In this document: piece after piece, positions 22,781-36,100 of the stretch
Position numbering within the stretch: the stretch's first letter is position 1
Layout: every line of letters starts with the position of its first letter
Assembly (NCBI GenBank): GCA_950022295.1
Contig: OX465600.1
Coordinates: 28,247,282-28,311,281, forward strand
DNA from: Bromus sterilis
Taxonomy: Eukaryota; Streptophyta; Magnoliopsida; Poales; Poaceae
DNA length: 64,000 nucleotides
Direction: 5' to 3'
Program-made: the position numbers and the translations under genes
Notes under the pieces: model-generated
Databases searched by the model: none
What the model was told of the DNA's origin: nothing
The model's input: only the letters and a program-made list of their open reading frames with translations

Positions 22781-25700
22781 TGTCGGGACCCGGGGTTAGC
22801 ATATGTAATTCCAGTCACGATGCAATCACATGGAGAGCCGAGAACCGTACCCACTTGTCTAAGCAGACAAGGCCAAGCACAGAACGTTCTCGGTAAGCCT
22901 CGAACGTGAGGGGCATCCCATTCAGGTCGGATGATCAACTGAGATGGGACCTCAACGTCCGCTCACAAGTCTAAATGCTTATGGGTGGTGAATCCCATAT
23001 TCATAGACAAGTCTCCTCAACCATGTTGTCGATTGAATCCTAACTCTTACATAGAATTACTCCAGCCCGATCACTTAGTCGGGGTCTAGGGCGGGGTCGA
23101 TCATACAAAAAAGTGTGCACGTGACAGAGTCACGAGCAATCGCATCGCGATGCCCCAAGCTACGCACATCTAAGGGCCACTTGGTGTATAAAAGGCCGCC
23201 AGCCAGATCACAACTAAGGTCTCGAAAACCCATACTAAGACATGCATGTTATAAACATACACGCAGCACACATGCCTAGTATGAACAGCAGGTATCATCA
23301 CATAACTCTACAAAGTACTCTTTATTGATATACACATAGAGCATACAAAGATCACATGTCTATGATCACATTACATCATACAACGGAAGCAAATTAGGTT
23401 TGAGTACAGACAAGTTTAACAAATGGATTAGAGAATCCTTGTACAACAAACACGCCCTTTCACGAGGGACCAGACTGCTGTCTGGTACTATTCTAACTTA
23501 GTCAACGTCGAGCTGCAGGTCGGTGACTCCATCGGGGTCCGGGTTCTCAGCTAAAACATAGAATAAGCAAACGTGAGTATTAAGTCGTACTCAGCAAGAC
23601 TTACATCAGATCTATACTACTCATGCTCAAGTATCAAGGTAAAGGGAGGTGGGGTTCAACATGCAGAAGTGCCAGCTTTGACTTGGCTAGTCCTGAACTA
23701 CGAATACCAGACTTGAGGTAAGAAGTGTACACGAGTCCACTACATCTCCAACCAATACACCACTATGGTTACTTCCTCGACTTCCCCACGAGGAGGCACA
23801 CCATAGCACTCACGCTTATCTTGCGAGTTTTATAAGTATCCATTCAAGTTGTCTAATAATCAGGTACATGTTCCAAGTAGTCCTTAACCGCGGACGCGGC
23901 TATTCGAATAGTTTTGTTAACCTTGCAAGGGTGTAAGCTACACACACATGACCATCGGTTACCGCCAGGTCTCGCCACCGTTCAAGAGGTGACGGCGAGG
24001 ATGTTCACCACGACACTTCGCTCACAACCGGTCTATTACAGGAGTCGACTATCTGAGTTTGCCTCCGCTCGAGAGCCCGGCCGGATCAACGAAACGGACT
24101 CAAACAATGCAGGTGACCGAGACGCCACCTCTGGCAGATGGTTTTCCTGCCTCACAGGTGCACCCACATATCTATATGATGCAACCAGTTCCTTCGTTCT
24201 TTTTCTATGCACATGTCAAATGGAAAGCCCGAACTAATGTGACTCCTGGACGTCGACACGGATCAAGGTACTAGGCCGAGAGGGGTCAGTGAGCCCAATG
24301 TGTGGTTGTACTCTTTGTCTTGGATTACCATACAAGAACTCGGTGCTTAAGGCGGTGTTCAACGAGACAACCCACTGTGTACTCCTACACAGCCTCTCAT
24401 CATTCACCTTGTATTAGGGTGGATTCACGAACACAGTTTCACTTTCAACAGTAACATGATCATAACCATCCCGACTCACAGATCATTGTAACCTCAAAGT
24501 AACTTCTAAGCATGCAATAAGCTTTAACAGTTGCAGGGGCCTCATGATATCAATCAACTCCTATGTCAGCTAGGATTGTGGTTTGCTTACTACTGTGACA
24601 AGATGATAGGTCATGCATCGGATATGGGTTCAACTATGAGGTAGAATCGATACAAGATGATCTCCTAAACATGCATAAGCGAGACTGAGAGGGAATTGGG
24701 ATTTTATAGACATGATCAATGGAGTTTGCTTGCCTTGCTGACGACACACGGGGTTTAACGGTGGTCTTCTTCTTCGGGGGTGATCACCGTCTCGGAAAAG
24801 CTGGTACCGGAAACAATCATCAACAAGGGGGGACAACTTCGAAGGTAAAATGCACAAGCACATGATATTTTTGTGACATGAAGTATAGGGTACTGATTTG
24901 TGGCAAATTCAATTTAATTGAAGTATATTGCATTTGGAATGCAAATTCAAACTTCAAATTTGAATTCAAATTAAGCCATATGCACATTTGCTACTGTTGC
25001 CCCATTTTAAAATGGTCAAACATAAAAAAATTGCATATTCTTAATCCTTGTATTTTTCTGATAATTTTTCATATATTATTTGTTTAATTTGGAGTTAAAA
25101 TGAATTTTCTATGAATTTCCAAAGTTTATATGATTTTCTGCCTTTTTCTAAATTTCTTTAAATTCTTTTTAATCTGGAAACTGTTTATTGCATCATGCTG
25201 ATGCAAGCATGACATCAGCAGAGGTCTAACATGTGGGCCATGCCTGTCAATGGCTCTGTTTTAAAAACCTGTTTAATTAGTTAAACAGAGGGGGATTAGG
25301 GGGGCTGGGGGCCCACTTGTCAGTGAGTGATTAGGGGGGATTAAGCCCCTAATCTCTCTGACGTGCGGGCCTCGCCGGAATCCGGCCGGCGGCGACCTCT
25401 GTAGGCGGCGGCGCCCACTGGAGAGAGGCCCTCCGGCCTCGGCTTGGCACGGGAGAGGCGCCAAACTGCCTCCCGTGCTCGAGCGCATCACCGGGATGCC
25501 AAGGCAGGCACGGGGGCGTCGGGAGCACGCCGTATGAGCAACGGGGCGCGGCGGCCGCCCACTGCTCCGGTGGAGATTGGCGTAGGAGATGCGGGGAGGA
25601 AAAGGAAGTAGACAGGGAGCATCGCCGGCTCACCAGGAACGCGGAAGAGGACTCGATGTCGTCGGAGGCGCTGCTTAACAGTGGGAATTCGTCGCCGGAG

Positions 25701-26573
25701 AGCTTCGGCCGCGGCGGAAGCTTTTGACGCCGGCGTCGCCCACAGAGCTCCTGGGCTCGAATTGAGCGCTCGAGGCGACGAGGGCGTAGTCGAGGAGCGT
25801 CTTGGACACCTGGTTGCGTCGTGGGAAGGCCGGTGGCCGCGGGGGGCGTCGACGATGAACTCGCCGTGCTTCGGTTCTTCGTGGGGATCGCCGGGGACGA
25901 AGGGGAGGAGGATCAGAGCGAGGGCAAGGGGTGCGGGGGGGGGGGGGTGTGGAGGCGGCGTGGCGCTCTGGGGTGCGAGGAGAGGCCTAGAAGGCCGCTG
26001 GCCGTCGCGGTGGCCTCAGCGCTCCCATGCCCTCCACCGAGCTGCTTCGGGGGGAGGGGGGGAAGACGACACCGGGGCAGGTGGGCTGGGCCGGCCTGGT
26101 TTAAGTCGGACCAGAAGCAGGTATGTCCCTTTTTTCCTTTTTATTTCTCTTCTGTTTGTTTTTCTTTTTCTTTCATTTGTTTGCTCTGATAAATAAATAC
26201 CAAAGTATTTTGATAAATCCTCAAAACATTTATGTGGCCTCATGTGACCTGTAGCTAGCCACTCACAAGTTTTGGAGATTTTTGAAATTCATCTAGTTTG
26301 AATTTCAAATCAAATAGGGGTTTATTTAATTTTCCAAGGCACTTATAATATATTTGAAAAATCAGTGAGCCTTGAGTGGGACCCACTCCACTTTAAATGT
26401 GATCTCACTTATTTCTAGGACTTTTCAAAAATATCATAGTGATTTTTGGAGCAAATTTTTATCTGGCCATATGATTTAATTTCTCAGGGCTTTTCTTTTC
26501 CCCATTTTTGAATTTTTGCATGATGAAAAGGGCACAAACAAACCTAGCACTTACCCTAGTTGGGGTTCTGACA
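22781..26573 (-). repeat. G1 5' LTR (full length)
   Basis: 3793 bp, TG...CA on the minus strand. Both halves match the 3' LTR except for the 1333 bp unique to this copy (about 22904-24227). It holds a GC-rich island (25370-26110), including a G run near 25937. Local similarity in the opposite sense to the G2 LTR is obvious, for example 24340-24420 against 15550-15650. Confidence 0.9.
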
Positions 26574-26578
26574 GTCTT

Positions 26579-26989
26579 TCATACACCAAGTGGCCCTTAG
26601 GCGTGCGCAGCTTGGGGCATCGCGATGCGATTGTTCGAGACTCTGTCTCGTGCACACTTTGTGGTATGATCGAGCCCGCCCTAGACCCCGACTAAGTGAT
26701 CGGGCTGGAGTAAGTCTATGTAAGGGTTATAATACAATCGATAGTATGGTTGAGGCGACTTGTCTATGAGTATGGGAGTTCACCACCCATATCTTTTAGA
26801 CTTGTGTGCGGACGATGAGGACCCATCTCAGTTGATCATCCGGCCTGAATGGGATGCCCCTCTCGTTCGATGCTTTCCGAGAATGTTCTGTGCTTGGCCT
26901 TGCCTGCTTAGACAAGTGGGTACGGTTCTCGGCTCTCCATATGATTGTGTTGTAGCGAGGCTTGCATACGCTAACCCTGGGTCCCGACA
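26579..26989 (+). repeat. G2 5' LTR, part 2
   Basis: Continues the G2 LTR after the G1 insertion and its GTCTT duplicate. It matches 43079-43491 and ends GGGTCCCGACA, directly before the primer site. Confidence 0.92.
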
Positions 26990-26993
26990 GACT

Positions 26994-27005
26994 TGGTATC
27001 AGAGC
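26994..27005 (+). other. G2 primer-binding site (tRNA-iMet type)
   Basis: TGGTATCAGAGC, four bases after the LTR end. It is complementary to initiator methionine tRNA and primes minus-strand DNA synthesis. Confidence 0.9.
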
Positions 27006-27461
27006 AGGACTGACTGTAGGATTATCAGCCTTGGCCGAAGTCGAGTCTAGCCTTCTATAGTTATATAGTTACTCTGGGTATATAAGGGAAAAACGTAAGG
27101 CTTCTTTTTTCTCCTTACCCTCATCGTTCTGAGTTCTGAGTCACCCTCATCTTTTCTAAGGGAAGATAGGACTAGTCTCATCTATGTCTTACTAGAACAT
27201 CTCATTGATTGCCTCCTTATAGCCGTAGGATGGTTGTGGTTGTCGAGAGTCTCCGTGTTTTGAGTTCCTTGAAGAAGTTCTGTCCAATTTCTTCGAGGTT
27301 GTTTCATTTTCCATCCCAGTGTAGTCGTTATGCTGCCGTATTTGTTCTGTGTTTCTTTGAGTCATTGCCTTCACATTATTATCGGTTCCGCCTAAATCAT
27401 ATCCTTTTATCCTTGCCTCCATCGTACAACCTGTTCTGATTGTTGATTTTTATCACACAGG

Positions 27462-30119
27462 ATGTCAGGTGGAACTCGTAGTGTTGTTCTTCGGAATCGA
27501 GACCGTGATCGGAATCGAAATGATGATGAACCTCCACCACCGCCTTCTGCGACGGAAATCATGATGGAAGCTGAGCGGAATAGACGTGATCAAACACGCC
27601 TTCTGGAGCTCATCGAGCAGAATACCGCCCACCATCGTAATGTGGTGGTCAGCATTCAGGACTTCATCTTCCTCAAGCCACCGGTATTCCGATGTTCTTC
27701 TGAGCCCCTCGAAGCTGATGATTGGCTCCGTTCCATCGAGCGTAAGGTTGATACAGCACATGTTGCTCCCGATGACCGAGTTATTTTCGCGGTATACTTC
27801 TTGGAAGGTGCTTCTCTTCAATGGTGGGAGAACTATGTTTCTATGCAGCCAGATGGTCACGTAATGACTTGGCAGGAGTTATGTGTTGCCTTTCGAGGGT
27901 ACCACATTCTGGATGAGTTGATGGAGCGCAAGAAGGAAGAGTTCTGCAATCTGAATCAAGGAGAGATGTCCATTCATGAGTATGTGAGGGAATTCAACCG
28001 TCTTGCTCGTTATGCCCAAGATGAGATCACCACCGATGCCAGAAGGCAGGCAAGGTTCCGCAAGGGACTTAGCCCCATCCTTCGTCATGATCTCAACCTC
28101 CTTGAGTTTGCCACCTTTGAGGATTTAGTCAACAGATCTTTCAGAGCTGAGCATGGCAATGAAGTTTTCGAGAAGTCACGCAAGCATGCTCTTGAGCTTG
28201 CCCCTTCTTCCAGTTCACGCCCTCAGAAGCGCATGATATGGATTCCTAACAGTTTGATCCACCAAAACAACCCACCGAGGCCATTCCTTGTGCCGCCTCG
28301 TCCACCAGCTCCACCAAACAACCCAGCTCCCCGCACTATCTTTGGAGCCTGCTTCAGATGTGGCCAGCCTGGTCACTACTCTCGTGAGTGCCCCGTCAAT
28401 GAAAATGCTCCACCCCATGCCAAAGGAAACCCCAATGTTTGTGCCAAGCCACCCCCGAAGGTTCCCACCGCTAAGCCATCCACCTCAGAAAATCTTGGAC
28501 GTGTGAACCAAATCTCAGCTGAGGAAACTGATGGTACTTCTCACGTCATTCTTGGTACGCTCCCAGTCAATTTTGTTCCCACTTCTGTCCTTTTCGATCC
28601 AGGAGCATCTCACTCATTCATGTCGGAGAGTTATGCACTTCGGCATGATGTATCCTTTGAAGAAATGTTCACCCCTATGATCATTCAAACTCCTGGTTCC
28701 AAGTGGCAAACTAATAGAGTAAGCCATGGTAATCAAATTGCAATTGAGGGTTTAGTATTCCTTGCTTCACTCATAGCCCTCAAGTCTTCAGACATTGATG
28801 TCATCCTTGGTATGGATTGGTTATCAAGACAACATGCGTTTCTTGATTGTAAAGCCAAGTCAGTTAGACTTACACATCCTTCAGGCCAGACAATAGCTTA
28901 CTCCTCACCAAGAACAAGAACCCAGGTGCATTCTTTGAATGTGCTTCCCCTTCACGACCTTGAAGATGTTCCGGTGGTTCGTGACTTCCCGGATGTCTTT
29001 CCTGAAGAGCTGCCCGGCATGCCACCCAACAGATGTGTAGAGTTCATTGTAGATCTTGCCCCAGGAACCGCACAAATTTCTAGACGCCCATACAAAATGG
29101 CCCCACGTGAGTTAGCTGAGCTTAAAACCCAACTGGAAGCTTTGTTGGAAAAAGGCTTCATCCGCCCTAGCTCATCGCCATGGGGTTGCCCCGTTCTGTT
29201 CGTAATGAAGAAAGATGGAACAGAAAGGATGTGCGTACACTATCGCCCGCTAAATCTAGCGACGATAAAGAACAAGTACCCACTTCCCAGGATCAATGAT
29301 CTTTATGATCAACTTGTTGGATCCTCTGTCTTCTCCAAGATGGATTTGAGATTAGGTTATCATCAAATCAAAATCCGAAACGAGGACATTCCAAAAACGG
29401 CTTTCACTACTCGTTATGGTCTTTACGAGTACACCGTCATGTCCTTTGGTTTAACCAATGCCCCCGCCACTTTCTCACGCATGATGAATTCGATCTGCAT
29501 GGAGTACCTAGATAAATTTGTTGTAGTTTATCTTGATGACATTCTCATCTACTCGAAGAACGAAGAAGAACATGCCGAACACCTAAGCCTGGTATTGATG
29601 AAACTTAGAGAGCATCGCCTGTATGCTAAATTCTCCAAGTGTGAATTTTGGCTACCAGAAGTGACCTACTTAGGCCACGTGATTTCTGCAAAAGGCATTG
29701 CTGTGAATCCCGAGAGAGTTCAGGCCGTCCTTGATTGGACTCCACCTGAATCGGTTAAGAAAGTTAGGAGTTTTCTTGGCCTAGACAGCTATTGCCGTCG
29801 CTTCGTTGAGAACTTCTCCAAAGTTGCAAAGCCTCTAACTGAACTCGTCAAGAAAGATAAAAAAATTCCTATGGACCCCCAAGTGCGAGGAAAGCTTTCA
29901 AGAGCTAAAAAGAAGATTGACTTCTGCACCCGTACTTGCGCCTCCAGACACCAAAAAGGATTTTGATATCTTTTGTGACGCCTCACGGCAAGGGTTAGGA
30001 TGCATACTTATGCAAGATAGACATGTGGTAGCTTATGCCTCACGCCAGTTGCGGCCATATGAAGAGAACTATCCTACCCATGACCTTGAACTCGCTGCCG
30101 TAGTTCATGCCCTAACAGC
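27462..30119 (+). pseudogene. G2 gag-pol, 5' part (gag, protease, RT, start of RNase H)
   Basis: The ATG at 27462 follows a ~460-bp leader. Gag core is at residues ~100-210 (LQWWENYV, GEMSIHEYVREFNRLARYA). A CCHC zinc knuckle is at 297-310, a protease site DPGAS at ~379 (proline at the usual Ser/Thr position), and RT with YLDD at ~690. The frame is open for 834 codons. An extra A in the run at 29859-29865 (seven A; copy 1 has six) then shifts it, and RNase H (YASRQLRPYEENYPTHDLELAAV) continues in another frame to the CACTA insertion. The 3' remainder starts at 37637. Gag alone could still be translated. Confidence 0.92.
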
Positions 30120-30410
30120 CACTAGTAGGAAATAGGCTATTGCTGGCGTACAGGTTTTCCCTACCGCTGGCGGGCAGGCGTACGCCAGCGTTGTCCCGCC
30201 AGTGGTAACAGGTACCGCTGGCGTACAAACTGTACGCCAGCGCTAGCTTCTGTTACCGCTGGAGTACAAGAAGTATGCCCGCCAGAGGTATGCTTCTGGC
30301 GTCCACATCTGCCCGCCAGTGGTCAAAAATATGTACGCCAGCGGTATAATTTCTGGATTTGGTACTGTCCGCCAGCAGTAACTTTTCTGTACGCCAGCAA
30401 TATATTTTCT
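30120..30410. repeat. CACTA left terminal and subterminal repeats (copy 2)
   Basis: Terminal inverted repeat, then a dense direct and inverted array of GCTGGCGTAC / GTACGCCAGC motifs. A few bases differ from copy 1 (for example GTACGCCAGCG here, GTACGCGAGCG in copy 1). Confidence 0.85.
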
Positions 30411-30685
30411 GGAATTACTTTTCTGCTAAAACTAGTTATTCCAGCCACACAAATACTAAAATATTTTCACAGTTTACCAACACAATACAAATACACAGAA
30501 TTCATAAGTTCAAATATACAAGAGTGATCAAATATTGTTACATCACATTACTAACCAAAATAGAGAAGTTGTGTAGTGGATCACACATATTGTATCACAC
30601 ATAGATCACAAACCGAAAAATAGACAAGTTGGGAGTTACATCACTACATTGTATCACACACAAACTACATCTCGATAGTTGGACT

Positions 30686-30937
30686 TCATTGTATCACATA
30701 CAAGAGAATGGTAAAGATGATGAGCAAGAAGGGGATCACGAGGAAGTTGGACTTCATCCGGTGGTTCTTCCTCTCTTGCCCTTGCCGGTAGTTCAAGTAC
30801 CGAGCTTCCGCCTCCGCTCTACTCTTGTAGCTCTTGTAGTTGTTGCCCTTGTACTTGTTCACTTGCTTAAAACAATCTTCCCAGTGCTCATAGACTCCTG
30901 GAACGCTACCTTCGTACACCACATACCACTTCTTCAT
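30686..30937 (-). CDS. RNase H1 N-terminal (viroplasmin-like) domain protein in CACTA, copy 2
   Basis: 83 codons, same frame as in copy 1. Residues 21-50 read EDCFKQVNKYKGNNYKSYKS, so the two differences from copy 1 (K/Q at ~24 and N/K at ~34) lie in the fold. The lysine version of YKSYKSRAEAEARY is closer to the usual RNase H1 pattern. The C-terminal ~20 residues are hydrophobic. The frame is intact in both copies although the neighbouring transposase is broken. A role as an accessory CACTA protein is inferred from location only. Confidence 0.7.
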   Translation of the reverse strand: MKKWYVVYEGSVPGVYEHWEDCFKQVNKYKGNNYKSYKSRAEAEARYLNYRQGQERKNHRMKSNFLVIPFLLIIFTILLYVIQ

Positions 30938-32519
30938 CTATTAAAGACATATATAAATATTAACTAAGATAGTTAAAAAGGAAGATGTGTGTACATTCAT
31001 GCATTATAAAAGAAGACTTAGTTCAACGTAAAACTAGCTACATGTCCATCATGCATAAAAGAAGACTTAGTTCATGCATCATGTAATACGTACACAAGTT
31101 CAACATGAGATAAAGTTTACAACACATGTTCATCGATTGTTCAACATGAGATAAAAGAAGACTAATGGATTCTTTAAAAGAAAACATTATCAAGTCAGTG
31201 AATATTATTTCATTCACTAAAATGAATAAACACATAACTAATTCAATAATTCAAAAAAGCTCTGAAAACAAGTTCACTGGAATTACTTAAGCAGTGAATT
31301 TTTTTCACAAATACAAGTTCACTAGTATAAGCAGCTTAGTCACCAGATGTTGAGAGGGGAAGCCAGAGACATATTAATCATGTGACATGATTCTCCGATC
31401 AATGTCCAGGAGCTTTCATACCACACAACCAGCCCTCTGTGCTTGCAAGATGCAGACATGTGTAATGCAAACCGAATGAAATTTAGTTTGATTCCGCGGA
31501 TCAAATAGATGTGATTGGTACTACTTGACAGAGCATATAAGTCAGCCTAAACTTTCTGTATTTTTATTTCAGGAATTCAGAACCTGTAGTAATAGTATAG
31601 CATGAGGACAAGCAGCAAGGTGTTGAAATGAAACACCTAAGTAACCAACTGTAGGGAGATGGCTGGCTACTGTAAGCAAAAGAGATTGAGATTGAGAAGA
31701 GATCCTGTAATGTATGAACAGAGGGATATGTATTGTAGAATACCAGCTAGTAGCTAGGTTCATGCATCATGTATAGATAGTTGTAGCTAGCTAGGTTGTA
31801 ACTGAAGCTGAACTGCCACACACTGACATAGTAGATTAATGTAGAGCAAGGTGCCTGGCTCTCTGATTCAGGAGCAGCCAGCTTAATTAGCTAAGCATGT
31901 GCTGCATGGAATCCTCCCTCCATCATGATTGACTCAACTCTCAATCCCATGTGTCCCCCAATTCCTAAAACTCTCTTCACTTGTGGTCACCACATGCATT
32001 ATTAAACAATTAGCAGCAACTCAACTCAACAAAGTTGCTGAGAGGAGTTGGAAAGCTAAAGTGGTTGAGTAGATTGGATGTGTTACAACTTGGTGAGCAG
32101 AAAAATCTACATCTTGGATTTACTGTTGCCTCCCCTGCAGTGGACACAGCTGCATACATCATCATCATCATCATCATCATCATCTTGTTCAGTTCAACTT
32201 GTAGGTGCAGTTCTAGGATCAACATTGATCACTAGGCACAACTTAATTATAAGCCAGAGACATATTAATCATGCCAGTGTATACAGAGCATGTAGTGATC
32301 ATAAACATGAGTGAGCCAGTACTAAATTTAATTTGTAGAGCAAGTAGAGCATGAGATTGAAAGAGAAGTAGCTAAACTCTGAAGAAAATGTCAATGACAG
32401 AGATTCAGACATGAATATGAACCCTAACTTGATCCTAGAAACCATAGATTGAGCCATTACTATAAGCAACTGAGAGGAAAACCCCAAATTACTGTAAGCA
32501 ACTGAGGTTGAGCCATTAC
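30938..32519. other. CACTA internal non-coding stretch (copy 2)
   Basis: Counterpart of 3300-4870: AT-rich, no supported ORF, likely an intron or leader of the minus-strand gene. The (CAT)n tract near 32155-32185 is 6 bp longer than in copy 1, and there are small indels near 31120 and 31710. Confidence 0.5.
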
Positions 32520-32754
32520 TGTAAGCTACCTTTACGTCGACGACGATCCAGCAGTCGTCGGGGGGGGGGGGGTGTTGATGGGAGGCGTCCACGGGGGCGG
32601 GTCGGCGGGAGGCATCCACGGGGAGGCGTCCACGGGGAGGCGGCGATGGGAGGCGTCCACGGGGTCCACGGGGAGGCGGCGATGGGAGGCGGCGGCGGCG
32701 GCGATGGCTGAAGAGAGAAGAGGAGAGATGTGTCGAAGGAGGGGAGAGATGCAC
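32520..32754 (-). repeat. GC-rich minisatellite in putative first exon (copy 2)
   Basis: Units of GGAGGCGTCCACGG and GGAGGCGGCGATGG, preceded by a 12-G tract where copy 1 has seven. It is shorter in the middle than copy 1. Confidence 0.5.
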
Positions 32755-32790
32755 GGTGGGCGTGGAATAGTCTATAGGGACCCAAATATC

Positions 32791-32913
32791 GCTGGCGGAC
32801 AGGCATCGACGTCCGCCAGTGCTACGTTTTTTCTCTGGCGGTCGGCTGGTAGGCGTCCGCCAGTGCTAATGGTTTTTTCTGGCTGTCGGTAGGGAGACGT
32901 CCGCCAGTGCTAC
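32791..32913. repeat. Internal cluster of CACTA subterminal-type repeats (copy 2)
   Basis: Same three CTGGCGG...GTCCGCCAGTGCTA pairs as at 5149-5271, between the transposase 3' end and the viroplasmin-type gene 5' end. One motif has decayed (CTGGCTGTCGG). Confidence 0.6.
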
Positions 32914-33102
32914 TTTTTTTTTCTATTCTTGTATTTGATTTTCTCTCTATTTTATTAAAAGGGTTGTTTTCATATAAAAATGGTAAAAAAATGTATGACT
33001 TAATAAAATAATTGCAAGTTAAAAATATATATTACAAAAGATAGGTACATATAATAAGAGTGTCATCGAATATTAGTTCATCGATACAACAATTTTGTAG
33101 TC

Positions 33103-36100
33103 TCATACAAAAGAGAAATCAATACTAGTTTCTTCGCACACATTGCACGTCTTTCTCAGCGTTTGGTAATTTTCTTGCCTTATTTTTGTTGCAGTTGCAT
33201 AATTTAGCCCGACATCATGAATACTTCTTTTGAACGGACGACCTGACCTAGGTGGCGTCGTTCTGCTCCTTCTTGTGGTGTATTTTGTCCTATCATCGTC
33301 ATCTTCATCATCTTCGATATTTGGGTCGCCGAACATATCGAAGTCGTCTTTGTCAGCCATTCCTATGATGTTTCTTTTGCCTCTCCTCACGACCATACGG
33401 CTAGGCCTACAGGGGTCTGTTATGAAGAAGCATTGCGACACGTGCTTAGCCAATGCCCATGGCTCATTTTGCGCAGTGACGTTCACGCTTGATGAAGTGC
33501 TGCCGGCTTCGGGTATAACCATGGTGGTGAAGTATTTGTTTTCTTTCATTATAGTTGATCTCCTAGCCCATCTGACACGAAACATCGGCACCTTCTCTCC
33601 AGAGTAGTCAAGCTCCCATTTTTCCCGATCCTTCCGTAGTATCTTAATTTTTCATTACCGATTGAGGATACCATCGTAACTCCTGAGTTTTGATAAACGG
33701 AACTTTCATCCTTTTCTTCCGTGTAGAATGTGAACCCATTTATATCATATGCCTGAAACGTCGCAACGTTGGGGGAGGGACCATGTGCCAAAGCATATAA
33801 GAGTCTGCCTTTTGGACAATCCATTGGTGGATCAGCGATAAGGCGTTCTTTGAACCAACGCAAGAAAGTGGAGTTGTGCTCTCTGATTACTTCCCCATCT
33901 GTCCTTTCCCTACCTTGGTAAATGTACTTCTTCCTAATGATGTTTTTGTGCTCTTTGCACCAGGGATCGACCATTTCAAGGTGTTGTAGAGCTACCAAGT
34001 TTTCCCTGTTAAAGTCGACGCGGCGTTTTTCAAAGTCCACATGCAATTCCCTCCGGCCATTCTTGTGGCCTACTCCGTCGAGCCTGCCAAGGTGCCTGTT
34101 TCTGGATAAGCCAATAGGGTCATCGACTTCGCCCAAGAGATTTGTGCAGAAGGAGATGCACTCTTCAGTGAGATAGCCTTGAACGATGCTTCCTTCCGGA
34201 CGGGCCCTGTTACGAACGAATCCTTTGATGACTCCATTCATCCTTTCGAACGGCATCATGTTGTGCAGGAACGCCGGTCCGAGGTGGATGATATCATCCA
34301 CGATATGGACCAACAGATGCACACAAATATCAAAGAATGCGGGTGGAAAGTAAATCTCAAGTTCGCATAATATCACAATGATCTCTTCCTGCAACCTTGA
34401 GAGTTGCTTCCGTGTAATCGACTTTCGAGAGATCACGTCAAAAAAGTTACAAAAACCGAAAAGAGTTTCGCGTACGTGCTTGTCCATTATCCCTCGAATC
34501 GCAACCGGAAATATTTGCGTCATCATCACATGACAGTCATGAGACTTCATCCCGCTGAACCTTTGTTTCTGTTGGTCTAGATATCTGCTTATCAGCCCAC
34601 AATAACCGAAAGGGGTTTTGACTCCTAGAAGGCACTTGATCAATTGTTGGAGCTCGTTCTCACTTAGAGTGAAACAGGATGGGGGGCAATGGTAGTCATT
34701 TTTCTTAACCCTTTTTCCCTTGTGTCGGTTCGTCTCCTCATCATCCGATGACTCGATTCCCCCGTGAAGCTCTTCCCTAATACCTAGATGTATCAGGTCA
34801 TTTCTTGCTTTCGGACCATCTTTGGTTTTTTCCGGCATGTTGAGCAGAGTGGCAAACAAACTCTCGAACACATTCTTCGTGATATGCATTAGATCAAGGC
34901 AATGAGGCGTATTGAGAACAGGCCAGTACTTCAAGTCCCAAAACACAGACCTCGTCTTCCATACATCGAGGAGCGGTTTTGGTGCCTTTTGCTTCTTTCC
35001 TGGCTTAGGGCACTGATCCCAATCATTCAGCAACTCATATATTTCTTCACCGCACCTCTTACGTGGAGGTCCCTGGAGCTCATCTTCACCATTGAAAAGG
35101 TCTCCACGCCTTCTCCACGGGTCATCCTTGTGTAACCACCTTCGATGCCCCGTGTAGACAGTTTTTGAAGACCCGGGATCTTTCTTAAGCTGCATAAACG
35201 TTGGATCATCCATGCACCTCATACATCCCCAATGTCCGTGGCAAACCTAGCCTGCGATCGACATATCCGTGGCCGAGATAGTCGTGCACCGTACAAAGCA
35301 AGGCGGCTCTCATAGGGAAATATTCTTATGCGACGGCATCCCATGTGTTCACACCTTCCCATAACGTGTCTAGCTCATCTTTCAGTAGCTTTAGATACAT
35401 ATTGATGTCGTTGCCTGGTTGTTTTGGCCCTTGAATTAGCATGCACATGTGTATGTACTTACTCTTCATGCATAACCAGGGGGGAAGGTTGTATATCCAT
35501 ACAAACACGGGCCAAGTGCTATGTGTGCTACTCTGGTTGCCGTACGGATTCACTCCGTCGGTGCTCACACCCAACTTGAGGTTCCTCGGATCTGTCGCGA
35601 AACTTGCATCAACGCCGTCTAATGCTCTCCATTGGCTTGCGTCCGAAGGGTGTGTCAGAACTGCCTTTTCACACCGTTTTGGATCTTTCAGCACTACATT
35701 TTTTCTGTCTGCGTGCCACCGCATGAGCTTTGCTTCCTTGTAGTCCGCGAAATACCGCTGCAAACGGGGAATGAGGGGAAAGTACCACACAACTTTCCGA
35801 GGTTCTTTCTTCCCTTTCTTGTATCGAGCGGCATTGCACACCGGACATGTGATCATGTCTGCGTCCTCTTTCCGATAAATGTAGCAATCATTGATGCACA
35901 CGTGGTATTTTTCATGCGGTAAATCAAAGGGGCACACGACTTTCTTGGCCTCATCACAACTTGTAGGACACGAGTTGCCCTCCGGAAGCTTACTCTGCCA
36001 GTATTGCAAGCTAGCGTCGACGCTTACGTCGGTCCATTTGTGTTTTGCCTTCATTTTGAGAACATCGAGCGCTACTTTCAAGCGAGAGTCTTCCGATCCA

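Larger units (their letters stand above)
16773..26573 (-). mobile_element. Element G1: Tekay-type gypsy retrotransposon, reverse orientation, in G2 5' LTR
   Basis: A 9801-bp element. On its own strand it starts TGTCAGAACCCC (26573) and ends GGGTCCCGACA (22781 and 16773 sides). The TSD GTCTT is perfect (16768-16772 and 26574-26578), and the empty site is seen in the G2 3' LTR near 43078. Its LTRs are unequal: 22781-26573 (3793 bp) and 16773-19232 (2460 bp), owing to a 1333-bp deletion. The internal region is 3548 bp and lacks most of gag and protease. It is related to G2 in LTR ends, primer site and pol. Confidence 0.92.

Noticed and set aside
26994..27005. tRNA gene
   Set aside because: Only a 12-nt match to initiator tRNA; position next to the LTR identifies it as a primer-binding site.
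2483..30120. Two independent CACTA insertions into two gypsy copies
   Set aside because: Same insertion nucleotide, same altered flanking bases and shared internal frameshifts; independent hits would not share these. A duplication explains all of it.
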